Notes under the pieces: generated by a model
The model's database searches: none
The model's input: the letters and a program-made list of their open reading frames with translations, nothing else
Told to the model about the DNA's origin: nothing
Shown: piece after piece, positions 10,561-22,313 of the stretch
Layout of the letters: every line of letters begins with the position of its first letter
Position numbering within the stretch: position 1 is the stretch's first letter
Origin: Liriodendron chinense
Lineage: Eukaryota > Streptophyta > Magnoliopsida > Magnoliales > Magnoliaceae
Assembly: GCA_003013855.2 (NCBI GenBank)
Contig: PVNU02000853.1
Coordinates: 1,674,001-1,738,000 of the forward strand
Length of the DNA stretch: 64,000 bases
Reading direction: 5' to 3'
Translations under genes and position numbers: made by a program

Positions 10561-11846
10561 TGGGTTATCTGGATCAATCACACACATGTATATTGTAAAG
10601 CAGGATATTGGATGACGTTACTGCAAAACCTTTTGATCTATCTAATGATTCTGCTTGAATTTATGCTTTTGGATGAGTTGTTGGGATTAACCTCCTAGTC
10701 TGACGGAGGATGATTTTCTAGAATACCTTCCCATTAGGATTTGTTTTGATAGTTGAATTAGTTGTGAAGTAATCCATCTCCAAAAGTTAATCTTGCCATG
10801 AAATATATGCTTCAGGTGATATCTTTCTTTCTCACTCCTTTTTGTTTTGTCATTGCTCTCATGTGTTGCATTCATTGTAGACATTCTTACATTGAGGACA
10901 ATGTGAAGTTTTGGTTGGGGGGTGAGAGATTCCTTAGATGAATCTACTAGTTTTTGTGCCATTTCGAGCAATGATGTAGAAAATTTTTAATTTTTCAAAA
11001 ATTCAAAACCCTTTTGGAAAACTTTGATTTTATGCATTCGAGATAGCATGAGTATAAGAAGAGGAGATACGAAGTGAGGGATGTTGCAAGCTTTGAACTT
11101 CTCTTAATATAATGATTTTATATGTGAATTCACCTATTTTTATGATTGGTAGAAAATTTGAACACCTTTTGCACCTAGTTCACATTACACGATTTTCATG
11201 ATTTGAAAGGATTATGTGATTTGTGGATTAACTAAACCTTGATTTAAGGTATTGAGAAACCAAGCCGAGGGTACTTTGTCCATCCTTGTCCATGGGAAAA
11301 TAACGAAAGATATGGATTTCTAAAAATCCTATCTAATGTAAAAGAAAAAGGAAAAGGAAGGATGAAAATGGAATGATGGAAAAATGGTAGAAATTTCGAT
11401 TAGGGCTACCTACTACCAACCGGGGGATGGTCTACCCGTAACCAAAGCCGAAATGGGACGTAGTGTGAAAGCCATCGGAAGGACTGTAAGGTAAATTCCT
11501 GTCATAGGCTTGTTGTTGCTCTATACACCTTGAGATCTATAGTTTAGTTGATCTATGAAGAAGATAATCCCAGAAACTCATGAGATGAACTTTCACTATG
11601 CACACTAGGTTGAATTTGTTCAAGTTCTTCTATTTATCAATCAATCAGCGGGAATTTCATATAAACACTTATTATGTTATGAGAGTTTAAGGTTTCAACC
11701 TCTATCACCTAATTTCTCTGATTTTTATGCTTGTGTGTCTTGGAATGTATAGAAGAATAGTTTCTAGAGGAGAGTTGGGTTTTGGAGAATGAAACTTGTT
11801 TCACGCATGTTTTGCTCGGGACTAGCAAAATGCTGGTTGGGGGGTG
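10561..11846 (+). other. Element 1 3' noncoding region
   Basis: About 1.29 kb without a credible gene and with no env-like frame. It contains TTGGTTGGGGGGTGAGAG (about 10911-10928) after ATTGAGGACAATG, the conserved block CTACCAACCGGGGGATGG (about 11412), and at its end GGTTGGGGGGTG directly before the 3' LTR. The same order is found in Elements A, B, 2 and 3. Confidence 0.8.
11835..11846 (+). other. Polypurine-tract-like site, Element 1
   Basis: GGTTGGGGGGTG abuts the 3' LTR (TGTTGAGC at 11847), where the plus-strand primer should lie. It is G-rich but broken by T residues, an unusual composition for a polypurine tract. The same sequence abuts the 3' LTRs at 34276, 45026 and, complemented, 23914. 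Confidence 0.7.
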
Positions 11847-13680
11847 TGTTGAGCTCTTAATTGTGCATATTCTAACCTTAATTCATCGTTCATTATGCAT
11901 GGATTTTATGTTTAAAGACTATTCTAATGCATGGTTTGTGATTGTAGGAATGAGAGAGAGACCTTTTGAATCTAATGCTAAAAGATCGCTTTAGGACACC
12001 TTGAGGATCAAAGGAAGAAAGCCCAAGAATGAAAGAAAGAAGCTATGGAAGTTGGAGTTGAGAAACAAAGAAAAACACTGAAGAAATCATGTTAAAAGAC
12101 CTGACAGGGCCAAAAAAACCAAAGTGCAGAGCTGCAGGGCCATTAAAGTAAAATGCAGAAAGTTGCAGTTTCTGAAGATTGATCCAGAGATTGATCGCTC
12201 AGCCTGAGCGATTGATCGACAGACTTGAGCGATTGATCGCTCACAGCAGAAATTGACAAAATTGTTGCTGGACTGAAGTGCAGAATTGCGATTGATCGCC
12301 CAGCCTGAGCGATTGATCGCCCATTCCATAGATCAATCGCCGGAAGGTAGATTTTTAAGAAATTTGGAAAAAACTCTCTGGACACTTTTTGCACTCTCCG
12401 ATTGATTGCTGGACACTGATCGATTGATCGCCAGAAGTGACCGATTGATCTCAGCATCGATTAATCGTCAGATCCGTAAAAGGCAGTTTTTACAGTTATT
12501 TGAACTAGCAATTGATCGCCCAGTCTGAGCGATTAATCGACAATGCGCTCAGTTTAGAAATTTCCAAGTCTGGCTCTGATTTTCTCTGCGCAGTGCGTAA
12601 ATTCTACGCAAATTCTTGAAGATTCTTCGTTTGTGGGGTGTGAAAGCTATAAAAGGGACTTCTCCTCTTCATACCAACGCATGCTAGGACGTGGGAATTG
12701 CTTGGGAGACGGATTCTACTTCAAGTTTTCTTAGTTTTCTTCCTGTTTTAGTAGTTTTTATGTTTTTAAGGCTTCTAGTTCAAGAATGTTAGAGATGAAC
12801 TAAAACCTCTTAGCTAGGGCTAAGAGGTGAAGCTTCTGATTCAGTTTTTGATGGATTGATGCAACCTAGATTTCCTTTTTATGATTTAATTGATGAATTT
12901 TTGTTAATGTGAGTTTGAATCAAGTACTAGTTGGGTTTTTACTTTGATCTCTTGATGACTCTGGGCACATGTGATTCTTAGAGATCCTAACTTAGTAATT
13001 TAGCTTCTGAGCATTGTTTATGCTTGTGTAGTTCATTGATCTAGCATCGACTCCGGGCATGGTAGATTCTTTGATTGCCTTGTATGCAATGGCCTGATTT
13101 TCATGTGGGAACTCATTCAACTAAAGTTCTTATCTTTTTCTTATAATCTGAAATAGCTGTTTACTGATTGATTTTGATTTAATTAGAGTTCTAATCATTA
13201 GTTGTAATCAAGTCTAGTGACAGGATTTGATGAAAGCTATGGTTGTGAATCTCAACTAGATTGGAAAGAGGCTTGGCCCACACAATTGAGTGTGCCCAAG
13301 GCCTGAGTATTATTGTAGGAATCGAATCAATGAATGAGCAACTGTTTTAGATAATTATTGATTGACCGCTCTATGTTCCGATCGGATAGAGGTATGAATT
13401 CGATTTCGATTGAGTTATGAGAGACCTAGTTGTGTTGATGCATTAAAACCTATCAAAAGTGGATCCTTGGCGCTCTAGTGACTCTTTAAATTGATATTAC
13501 CTTACACATTCACTGTTTAAACTCAAATCACTATTTTCCAGCTTTAGTGCTTAATAAAATCTTAATTATTAGTTGTTTTAGTTAAATTCTGAGAATACCC
13601 ATTCATAAATCTATGTGGGAACGATACTCGGTCTTTCCGAATTATTACTACTTCGCAACCCTACACTTTGGGAGTGAACA
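11847..13680 (+). repeat. Element 1 3' LTR
   Basis: 1834 bp, TGTTGAGCTC...TGGGAGTGAACA, followed by TSD CAAAT (13681-13685). TATAAAAG at 12658-12665; stem-loop at 12806-12827; CGATTGATCG array at about 12180-12540. Aligns to the 5' LTR over its length with scattered substitutions and small indels. Confidence 0.93.
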
Positions 13681-13861
13681 CAAATCTTGCATTGTCCTCA
13701 ATGTAAAAAGATATGCAATGAGCATGAACATGAGAGCAATGGTAAAATAAAAGAGAGTGATAGCGATAGTACCTGAGAGAGTCGATCATGGAAGTCTACC
13801 TCTGGTATCAAAATCTAATAAAGCACGTAAAAACAGAAAAACAAACTAAACCTAATCTACT

Positions 13862-14354
13862 CTATACCTCCGTCAGACTAGGAGATAAATCATCCTGATA
13901 CACAAGATCATTCAAAGTGATGGACATGTCATCTGAATCAAATTTTTCAACAAATGGTTTAAGGCGTTGTCCATTCACTTTAAAATAATTACCATTTGTC
14001 GCATTCTCTATCTTGACAGCCCCATGAAGAAAGACTTCTTTAACAATATATGGGCCGGTCCATCGAGATCTCAATTTTTTCAGAAAAAGATGAAGTCAGA
14101 AATTATATAAGAGTACTTTCTGACGTTCATGGAAAGTTTTCCTGAAGATATGTTTGTCATGGAAGGCCTTCATTCTACTCTTGTAAATCCTCAAATTCTC
14201 ATACGCATCATTCCAGATTTTGTCAAGCTCATTCATTTGGAGTTTGTGAAGCGAGCTAGCCTTGTCAATGTCGAAAATCAATGTCCGAATTGCCCAATAG
14301 GCTTTGTGTTCAATCTCCATAGGAAAATGACAAGCTTTTTCATAGACAAGTCTA
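13862..14354 (-). pseudogene. Element A integrase, C-terminal part
   Basis: Minus-strand integrase C-terminus: [10 protein letters not shown] is the GPY/F module, followed by N-G-Q-R-L-K-P-F and ending near V-Y-Q-D-D, as in Element 2 (33138). Two frames (13862-14074 and 14096-14354) are out of step, so a frameshift lies near 14080. The upstream part (V-Y-E-K-A-C-H-F-P) connects across the copia solo LTR to the core at 16312. Confidence 0.85.
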
Positions 14355-16306
14355 TGAAATTGTGTCGGGTAGTCTAACACGACACCCTATGCATACACGT
14401 GCGGAAGCTTAAAGAGCAACTAGAATTATGGCTAGACGTATAGGAGGGGGTGATTAGGACCTTTTTTAAACTCTTTTCGCCTACTTAAACAATTCAACAA
14501 ATTAAACTATGTAAGCGATTAACACTTTGGCTTTCAAGCCTAAGTGGGTCCAATTAAGAGACTAGCAAACGATAAGTGTAATCAGCAACCTAGTCTAAAC
14601 AACTCATGTGGACTATAGAGGATGGATCAAGAAATGCTCAAGTCAACATGAGGTAGTGAAAGTACTTCTTGTGAGTGTGGACATGCCTATCAAGTGGCTA
14701 GCATGCATTCCTAACTAAGCATTCATAATTAACCAATTGAACACAATACATAAAGAGAAATGTGCTCAAGAACAATCACAAACAGAAGGATGTATAGTGG
14801 TTCGACTACTTGTCTACTCCACTCTTGGTTCAAGTACTCAACCCCTTTGAGCACACCGGCATTCACTGGGGAGTGTAAATCTGGTTCCTCCCAACCAAGG
14901 TGTTTTAATTCGGATCCACCCAACCGGGGAGTTTACAGGTTCCTCCCAACCTACACGTTTGCACCCGTGTTGGTGGCTCCCCCTTGGGGACTTTGTTTAG
15001 GCCGACTAACGAGCCAAGGAACGGCTGACGTCCCTGAATTTAGGCTGACTAACAAGCCAAGGATCTGCTAACGACCCTAGATCGAGTTTGTCAAAAAACT
15101 CTACACTCAACTCCCACAGGGAATTGAGTGGATGGATTCCTAACAAGACAACCTTACTTGTCGAATTGAGCCCCTTTGTAGCGCCACTTTGGGTTGCTTC
15201 TTCTCGCTCTCCCTGTGCTTGAATCAACTCCCCTTATGCTCCCCCGATCTTTGACGCCGCCGCTTTGCCAAGGCTTTAGCTCCAAGATTAGCTACCTTGC
15301 ATGTGATGCTCCATTGGAGATGCCCAAGGTGCTAGGGAATGGTGAATCCTCTACAAATGGTAGGAAATGGGTTTCCTAGAGGAATACACCTATAAGGACT
15401 CCTAGGTAGTGTTTAGACAATGAATTTAACTATCATCAAGGTGTTTAAACCCTAGGAATCAAGAGGGAACAAGTCCATTCTCAAGATGCCATTGAATGGC
15501 CCAAGCTTGTGTTGAAAACACAAGGAGAATGACTTGCTTTGGGTTTGGAATAGAGCCTCTAGTGATCTCTAGCAATGGTGGCTTTTATCTCCTCAAAATC
15601 TCCTCTCCAAGCTAAAAAATGAATCCCCCATCTTAAATAGATTTTCTTCCAACGGTAAAAAAACGGGCAGATTCGCGCATCTCCGATTGATCGGAAGAAG
15701 GTCTGATTGATCGGAGACCAGTCCGATTGATCGGAGACATGTCCAATTGATCAGAATTCAGTCCAGAGAATTCTCTGGAGGATATTCCGATTGATCGGAG
15801 AATGGTCCGATTGATCGGACTGACCCCTTCCGATGGATCGGAAGACTGTCCGATTGATAGGAAATATGTCCAGTGGGTTTTCAAGGTTGCTGGAACAATT
15901 TCCGATTGATCGGAACTTCTGTCCGATTGATCGTAGTCCTATCGGAGCCAACGTCCGATTGATCGAAGATCAATCGAAAACTGTTGTTTGAGCTATTTTG
16001 ATTACAGCAGCTTCCACCTCTTTAATTAGTCTAACTTATCATATTTTTCATGGAGTTCTAAGACTAATGATGATGACTAAAGGTATACCTAGTTGGTGCA
16101 AGTCATCTAAGAGGTTAAGGGTTAGGTTTTGGTCAAGGTTAAGGCACATCAAGGCATCACTTTTACCTGTATCTTCTTCCTTGATGTAGCGGGGCCACTT
16201 GAGTCTTCGATCTTCGTCTTCATTAGGCTCAACCGACACTAGACTCATTGACGTAAGTGATTGACAAACAAGGTGCACTAGTATGTCACAGAAAAGTGCA
16301 CTAACA
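14355..16306 (-). mobile_element. Solo copia LTR in Element A integrase
   Basis: 1952 bp on the minus strand. Read in its own sense it runs from TGTTAGTGCAC (plus 16306) to ACACAATTTCA (plus 14355), the same ends as the LTR at 1015-2952. It is flanked by exact TSDs GTCTA (14350-14354 and 16307-16311); removing it rejoins the integrase stretch [13 protein letters not shown]-like CTATTTAAG lies near 15634-15643 on the minus strand. Confidence 0.93.
15683..15968 (-). repeat. CCGATTGATCGG array in copia solo LTR
   Basis: About eleven copies of CCGAT-TG-ATCGG and variants start at plus positions 15683, 15703, 15723, 15743, 15787, 15807, 15830, 15850, 15902, 15923 and 15955. Most steps are 20-23 bp. 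The array is upstream of the TATA-like box in LTR sense. It replaces the ACCGGT array of the related copia LTR at 1356-1656 and resembles the array in the Element 1 LTRs. Confidence 0.88.
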
Positions 16307-16990
16307 GTCTATAGGGAGACATTCCAATGGGGGTCTTATAAGCGGTATGGCGAGACCAAAGGGCATCGATTAATCTCAACAACCAATCTTTGCGATTCGG
16401 CCTCACCATTTTTTTCAAAATTTGTTTGATTTTTCGATTAGAAATTTCTGCTTGCCCACTTGTTTGTGGGTGGTATGGGGTACTCACTTTATGCATAATG
16501 CCATATTTCTTCATTAAAGCTTCGAAAGGCCTATTGTAAAAGTGAGAACCGCCATCACTTATGATGGCTCGAGGCGTTTCAAATCTAGATAATATGTTTC
16601 CTTTAAGGAACTTTAGAACCGAACAATGATCGTTGGTTTTACATGGAATTGCCTCTATCCATTTGGACACATAGTCTATGGCGAGTAATATATAGACATC
16701 TCCAAAAGATGAGGGGAATGGTCCAATGAAATTAGTGCCCCAACAGTAAAAAACTTCAAGATGTTGGATTGGGGTAAGGGTCATCATATTCCTACGGGAC
16801 AACCCTCCTAGCTTTTGACAGCGCTCACATGCTTTGCAAAACTCATGGGTGTCTCTAAACAAGGTAGGCCAATAAAAACCACATTGTAAAATTTTTGCCG
16901 TGGTTTTCTTGGCGGAAAAATGACCCCCACAGGTTTGATCATGACAAAAGGAGATGATAAAATTGTGTTCATCATTAGAGACACATCTCC
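16307..16990 (-). pseudogene. Element A integrase, catalytic core and zinc part
   Basis: Integrase core: C-W-G-T-N-F-I-G-P (the first catalytic Asp is changed to Asn), S-D-G-G-S-H-F with the second Asp, and S-G-Q-A-E-I-S-N with the Glu. Upstream is the zinc-binding Cys pair F-C-K-A-C-E-R-C-Q. Loss of the first Asp of the DDE triad suggests the protein would be inactive apart from the insertions. Confidence 0.88.
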
Positions 16991-17033
16991 TAATTATTTG
17001 ATCTAGGTAATATTTAAAAAGTAAAGGTTCATC

Positions 17034-17966
17034 CTAGAAAAATCTGAGCACTTCCCTTAAAATTTTTCGTTTATCCTGCATAGTCCAATGAGTTGGCATC
17101 GCACCTGTGGAAATATATTTTGCAATATCAGCGTACCATAGTGGATGCGTAGCAACAAAGAATTGCTCATCGGGGAATGAGTCCTCAATAAGTGACTCGT
17201 CAATGGAATTCGGTAAAACTAGGCGGGATAGATGGTCCACCACCACGTTCTCTACTCCTTTCTTATCCTTGATCTCTAAGTTGAATTCTTGAAGGAGTGG
17301 GATCCATCTAAGCAAACGGGGCTTAGCATCATTCTTAGAAAGAAGGTGTTTCAGCGCTACGTGGTCCGTGTAAACTATGACCTTGGATCCTATCAAGTAC
17401 GCCTTGAACTTGTCCAAGGCAAAAACAATGGCTAGGAGCTCCTTCTCCGTAGTCAAGTAATTGACTTCGGCAGGATTCAAGGTCCTACTCGCATAATAGA
17501 TAATGTGGGGTTTATTATCCTTCTTTTGGCCTAGCACCGCCCCAATAACATAATCGCTCGCATCACACATCAACTCAAAAGGGACGGACAAATCTGGTGG
17601 TTGTATGGTAGGAGCGGTTGTCAACATGTCTTTTAACTTTAAAAAAGCCAATTAACATTCGGCACTCCACTTAAATTGGTTCTCCTTTTGGAGAAGATGG
17701 CATAAGGGCCTCGAGATATGACTGAAATCCTTTATGAACCTTCTGTAAAAGCCGACATGTCCAAGGAAGGACTGCACATCGCGTATGCTTTTGGGTGGTG
17801 GTATATTGGAAATGATATCGATTTTGGCTTGGTGTACCTCTATTCCATTGGATGAGATGATATGTCCAAGGACTATTCCTCTTTGTACCATAAAATGACA
17901 CTTCTCCCAGTTTAAAACAAGATTCATCCAATGGAATAGAGGTACATCAAGCCAAAGTACAACCAA
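17034..17966 (-). pseudogene. Element A RT C-terminus and RNase H
   Basis: RNase H-like frame at 17034-17651 ([26 protein letters not shown]). The frame at 17652-17966 gives the RT C-terminal part ([31 protein letters not shown]). A stop separates the two. Near 17924-17956 a 33-bp inverted copy of 17823-17855 replaces about 70 bp of normal sequence, removing part of the RT. Confidence 0.87.
17823..17956. repeat. Inverted duplication inside Element A RT
   Basis: 17823-17855 and 17924-17956 are reverse complements over 33 bp with about one mismatch. The second copy is absent at the matching place in Element D (60035-60110), where normal RT sequence is present. It looks like a fold-back template-switch mutation. 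Confidence 0.8.
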
Positions 17967-18446
17967 AAACAGAAAAATTATCTATGAATACTTCGAGAAA
18001 TTCTCCCACCATGTCTGAGAAACTATTCAACATGCATTGTTGGAGTGTGGCGGGTGCATTACATAGTCCGAATGACATCCTTCGATATGCGAAAGTGCCA
18101 AATGGATATGTAAAGGTAGTCTTCTCTTGGTCTTTCGGGGCTATCTCAATTTAGTTGTAGCTGGAATAGCCATCGAGGAAGCAATAATAGGAGTGACCCG
18201 CTAACCTCTCCAAAATTTGATCCATGAATGGGAGAGGGAAGTGGTCATTCCTAGTGACTGTGTTTAGCTTCGGATAATCTATGCACATACACCAACCGGT
18301 AGTCACTCTTATTGGTATAAGCTCGTTGTTGGTGTTCTCTACAATGGTAATACCGAACTTCTTAGGGACAACTTGGGTATGGCTCCCCCATTGGCTATTT
18401 GAGATGGGGTAGATGATACCCACATCTAGTAACTTTAACACCTCTG
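17967..18446 (-). pseudogene. Element A RT core
   Basis: RT fingers and palm pieces on the minus strand: [35 protein letters not shown] and D-G-Y-S-S-Y-N, then a stop (TAG in place of Gln). The catalytic region downstream is partly readable (17967-18150) in another frame. The N-terminus continues at 20154 across a solo LTR. Confidence 0.85.
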
Positions 18447-18451
18447 CTTTG

Positions 18452-20148
18452 TGTTCGCTTCCCAAGTGTAGGGTTGTGATGTAGTAATAAATCTCGGTAA
18501 GACCGAGGTCGATCCACAAGGACTTGTGTAGGAATTCACAAACACATCCAATAGTGTCTATTGAGAGCTAACAATCTGATTTTATATGAGATTGATGTAA
18601 GTAACAACTTTGAACTAAATTGAAGGTAAACAATTATAAAAAGGCACTAGGGGTTCAAGGATCCACTTGTAGCAATCCTTGATGTTCAATCCGCTGTGGT
18701 TTCTCATTCTCTCAACTAGAATCGATATTAAGATCTATCTAGCTGGATGATAAAGCTGTTAAACCCAACAATCTGTCATATGTAAGGCCAATGTATATGA
18801 TTCACTCGATGTAAGCTAGGATGAGCATGCTCAATTGCATAGGTCAGTCTCAATTCCAATAAACTAAGTTCATAATCATGATCATCATTAAGTCCTGTCA
18901 CCAGACAAAGCTAGATCATGATTTGAACTTGAATCAAATCACATGCACACTCCCATACATAATTCAGAAAACCAAAAAAGTAGAACTTTTGTAGGAAGTC
19001 CCCACATGAAGATCATAGTACTAGAGCGTACTCCAATTCCTCGGATCATACAGGTCTAGACTAACACAAAGCAATTAAGAACTTAAGTAATTCTCCCAAA
19101 CATCCATGAGTCATCATAAGACTAAGAAAAACTACTTAGAACTTGTATAAACTTCAAACCATTGTTCATAATCATGAAAACCAATCTTAAAACCAGCTAA
19201 AAACGAATTGAAACATCTTAGATCCACTACAAGCTTCACCTCTTAGCCCTAGCTAAGAGGTTTAGCTGCTCATGATCCAAGGAAACATGAAACAACTAAA
19301 AAAATCATAAAAACAGCAAAACAAACTAGAAGGAGTTGTGGAACTCCGAAATCCACTTTCGCCACCTCCAACCTTGCTTAAACTCTTCTAAGATACCCTA
19401 GGAACGATCCCTAGGTGTCCTTTTATAGTGGGAAGGCTCCTGTAACGTCAGAATATTCCAGAATCTGTGTAAGCTTACGCAATGCGCAGAGATTTTCGGT
19501 GCGAAAATAGAAAGTACATAACATTACGCATGGCCGACCGGTCGCACGACCGGTCTGAGTAACTGGCCGACCGGTCGCGACCGGTCTGGCTGGTCTTCTC
19601 ATCAGTCCAACAAGCTTCAGGATTTGGAATTTCTTTTGACTGACCGGTCTGGACCGATCGGACTGGCCTGGCCGACCGGTCACGACCGGTCGGACTGCAT
19701 ATGTAAACTGTCCAGTGAGTTTTGCATAAATTTCGTCTTGCAATTTTTATTCAAGGACCGGTCGTACGACCGGTCTGAGGTGTGGACGACCGATCAGGAC
19801 GACCGGTCGCAGATGGTCCAGAACCTTTCGCAGCAGGAGTTCTTCTTTTGAGTGGTCGAACCGGTCGGACGACCGGTCCTGGCTGTAGACGACCGGTCGG
19901 ACGACCGGTCGTGGGTGTCTTTTTCTGTGTTCTTTCCTTCTCTCCTGTGCTTCTTTCTTCCACCCTTTCATGCTTAGTCTTGTGATCTTCAAAGTATATA
20001 GAGTGCTCCTATTTAGCCTTGAATTAGTGAAATCTCCATCTTGTTCCTACAATCACAAATCATGCATTACATTAGTCCTTTAAACATGTAAACCGTGCAT
20101 AATGAGTGATGAATTGGGGTTAGTAAATGCACAATTAAGAGCTCAACA
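18452..20148 (-). mobile_element. Solo Athila-like LTR in Element A RT
   Basis: 1697 bp, minus orientation (plus-strand ends TGTTCGCTTCCC and GAGCTCAACA). Exact TSDs CTTTG at 18447-18451 and 20149-20153. The RT frame rejoins as [15 protein letters not shown] complement CTTTTATA at 19430-19437; stem-loop at 19239-19260; ACCGGT palindromes at about 19536-19910, several with 4-bp centres (GTAC, GCAC, GGAC). Confidence 0.94.
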
Positions 20149-20153
20149 CTTTG

Positions 20154-20873
20154 GCAACCTCCATCATGTTTGAATTTAACATTCTTTGAGGTTGTCTGGT
20201 CATTTTCGCGTTCTCTTCGAGGTGTATACGGTGAGTATAAACCGAAAGAGTTTATTCCCTTGAGGTCCGCTATTGTCTATCCTATGGCTCTCCTATGTTC
20301 TTTAATTAGCTCGATCAACTTGAGTTCTTGGTGTTTTCCTAAGTGAGAGGCAATAATGACTGGGTAGGTTTCTTCTTGACTTAAGTATACATATTTTAGC
20401 TTGGATGGCAAAGGTTTAAGGTCAAGCTTTGATGGTTTAATATTAGACGGTAGAGGCTTTGATGTGGTTGGTGGCAATCTTTCAAAATGGGGCCTCCACC
20501 GGCTAATACCAACTACCAGTTTCTCAATATTCAATGCTTGCACAACTTCACTTATGATGGGGTCTTTAGAATCCTCAAAATGTGTCAAGTATGTCTCCAA
20601 GCTTTCTAGTGGTTCAAGTTGGAGGAGCTCTTCTTCTTCGAAGGATTCGAGCATGTTTACTTCGAAGAGCTCATCATCATCAACATCCCTATGCCTTTTG
20701 CCCAAATGGAACACATTCACCCCAAATGTCATGTTTCCAAAGGACAATTGCATTACCCCATTCTGGCAATTTATTATTGCATTTGATGTAGTAAGGAAGG
20801 GGTGGCCTAGAATCACCAGTATTTGAGTGCTAACATCCATAACCAGTTGTGTGTCCAAGATGATGAAGTCCAC
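20154..20873 (-). pseudogene. Element A PR-RT linker and RT N-terminus
   Basis: Minus-strand frame with the protease end (I-L-V-I-L-G-H-P-F-L-T-T-S-N-A-I) followed by an acidic linker, then [16 protein letters not shown] and E-T-Y-P-V-I-I-A-S-H-L, the conserved approach to RT. It parallels residues of Element D at about 60720-61280. A frameshift near 20880 separates it from the rest of PR. Confidence 0.85.
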
Positions 20874-21196
20874 CGGATAGTAGAATTTACAACTTGGACC
20901 AAGACATCCTCAACTATCCCTCTCAGTACATGAATGGATCTATCAGCGAGTTGCAACGTGGTTTTGGTGGGTTTTAATTCACCAAGGCCCAATTGCTCAT
21001 ATACTGAGTATGAGATTAAATTAACGCTTGCCCCTAAGTCTAGCAATACACGTTCAATCCGGTAGTCACCAATGATACATGAAATTGTGGGACTACTGGG
21101 ATCCTTGAATTTGGGGGGGGGGGGGGGGGGGGGGGAGGGGGGGGGGGAGGGGGGGGGGGGAGGGGGGTGCTCATTTAAGAAGGCCTTTTGTTGCAC
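20813..21196 (-). pseudogene. Element A protease with proline-run insertion
   Basis: Aspartic protease part with D-L-G-A-S-V-N-L-I and [11 protein letters not shown]-terminal to it a run of Pro and Ser is encoded by a pure C tract (complement of 21113-21167). In Element D the same place codes [17 protein letters not shown], so the tract has replaced about ten normal residues. Confidence 0.82.
21113..21167. repeat. 55-nt poly-G tract with three A
   Basis: G run broken only by A at 21136, 21148 and 21161. It sits within otherwise recognisable protease-proximal coding sequence of Element A. It could be a true homopolymer expansion or an assembly or base-calling artefact; the sequence alone cannot decide. 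Confidence 0.9.
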
Positions 21197-22313
21197 ATTG
21201 TATTTGCGTTTAGTTGTGTATAAGTCCTTTATAAACTTAGTATAGGATGGGATTTATTTAATAGCGTCAGGCAATGGAATGTTGATCATGACTTGTCTGA
21301 AAATCTCTAAAATGTTATGAGTGTTTGGAAGAGATTTTGGAGCAACCAATCTCGAATGGAATGATACTATGGGCTTATAAACACGTTCCTTTTCTTGTGG
21401 GGCTAAGCTAGGTCCATCCTCATTCTTAGAAATTACTGGATCATTAGGTTTATCGGCCTTCACCGAAATAAATTTATCTACTTGTTTACCACTTCTAAGA
21501 GTGGTGATGGACTTTGCTTGCTCTACATGTTGGTTGGGAAGATTAGGGATGCTTAATTCATGTACTTGTTTTAGATTGGGCTGAGGTTAGGCCGGAAAGG
21601 TCCCTTACCTAGCATTCAAGCATCCCTTGATCTTGTCAACCGAGACTTTAAGCTCTTGGAACATTTGCTGATTTGTTTGGTTTATTTGCATTTGCCCTTG
21701 TATAAACGCCTTCAGAGTATCCTCCATTGAAAATTGATGTGGGGCCATTTTTTGCATGGGTGGCCCTCCTTGAGAGTTGGTAGGATTGGCTGTAGGACCA
21801 TTCCTCCAACTAAAGTTTGGATGATTCTTCTAAGTAAAGTTATACGTGTTACCTACCGGTCCATTGGAAGGCCGTTGATAACCATATGTAGCGTTTGCTT
21901 GCTCTTGTAACACCTCTTGGAACTCAGGGATTGTAGGACAATCTTGCGTAGAGTGTACATTATCGGCACATATTCCATATACGTTTTCAATAGCTTCATT
22001 GGACTTTGAAATTTCACTCTTGCAAAGTTTTATGGCCTCAACTTTCCTTGTAGGTTGGCTAGCCTTGCATTAACATCATCCTCCTCTTTAAGGATGTAGA
22101 TGCCTCTTTTATCCTTTTGTTGAGGAGTCTTGTGGTTACTAGATTTGTCCGAAGTATCCCATGATTAGGCATTCTCAGCCAACATGTCTAAGTAACTCCA
22201 AGCTTCATCTGGATTTTTACTCATGAACTCACCGTTGTACATCATCTTTACGAATTGGCGCATGTTGAAACTTAATCCATCATTGAAGAAATTTGAAATT
22301 ACGTCAGGGTAGT
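21197..22313 (-). pseudogene. Element A gag C-terminal part
   Basis: Minus-strand gag fragments: I-T-T-L-R-S-G-K, V-K-A-D-K-P-N-D-P-V, and a degenerate zinc knuckle reading YGICADNVHSTQDC, in which the first Cys is Tyr. Several stops interrupt it. The 5' half of gag is cut off at 22313 by Element B; the 5 bases before that (GTAGT, 22309-22313) would be B's left TSD, whose partner is not in the window. Confidence 0.8.

Larger units (their letters stand above)
3749..13680 (+). mobile_element. Element 1: complete non-autonomous Athila-like element
   Basis: Full insertion bounded by TSD CAAAT. Order: 5' LTR (3749-5598), PBS, leader, gag, PR with an extra tail (stop at 10558-10560), 3' noncoding region, purine tract, 3' LTR (11847-13680). 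RT, RNase H and integrase are absent. The coding frame ends in a tail shared with Element B and runs straight into the usual 3' noncoding region, so the lack of pol looks ancestral and not a random deletion. A solo LTR (6758-8372) later split gag. The two LTRs have clearly diverged, for example by an 11-bp indel near 4100, so the insertion is not recent. Confidence 0.93.
2953..22313 (-). mobile_element. Element A: Athila-like gypsy element, decayed
   Basis: Minus-strand autonomous-type element, reassembled logically from pieces that become contiguous when later insertions and their TSDs are removed: 3' noncoding 2953-3748 and 13686-13861, IN 13862-14354 and 16312-16990, RH/RT 17034-18446, RT N-terminus and linker 20154-20873, PR 20813-21196, gag 21254-22313. 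The LTRs are not visible: the left one lies beyond the copia element, and the right side is cut by Element B. Stop codons, frameshifts and a small rearrangement show that it is dead. It is the deepest host layer in the left third of the window. Confidence 0.85.

Noticed and set aside
10561..11846. Possible env-like third ORF between protease/pol and 3' LTR
   Set aside because: No frame longer than ~100 codons, no signal peptide or membrane segment, and no frame conserved among the five copies.
20401..20826. Plus-strand 141-codon Ser-rich frame
   Set aside because: Exact complement of Element A's PR-RT linker; a matching shadow occurs opposite Element D (60866-61159).
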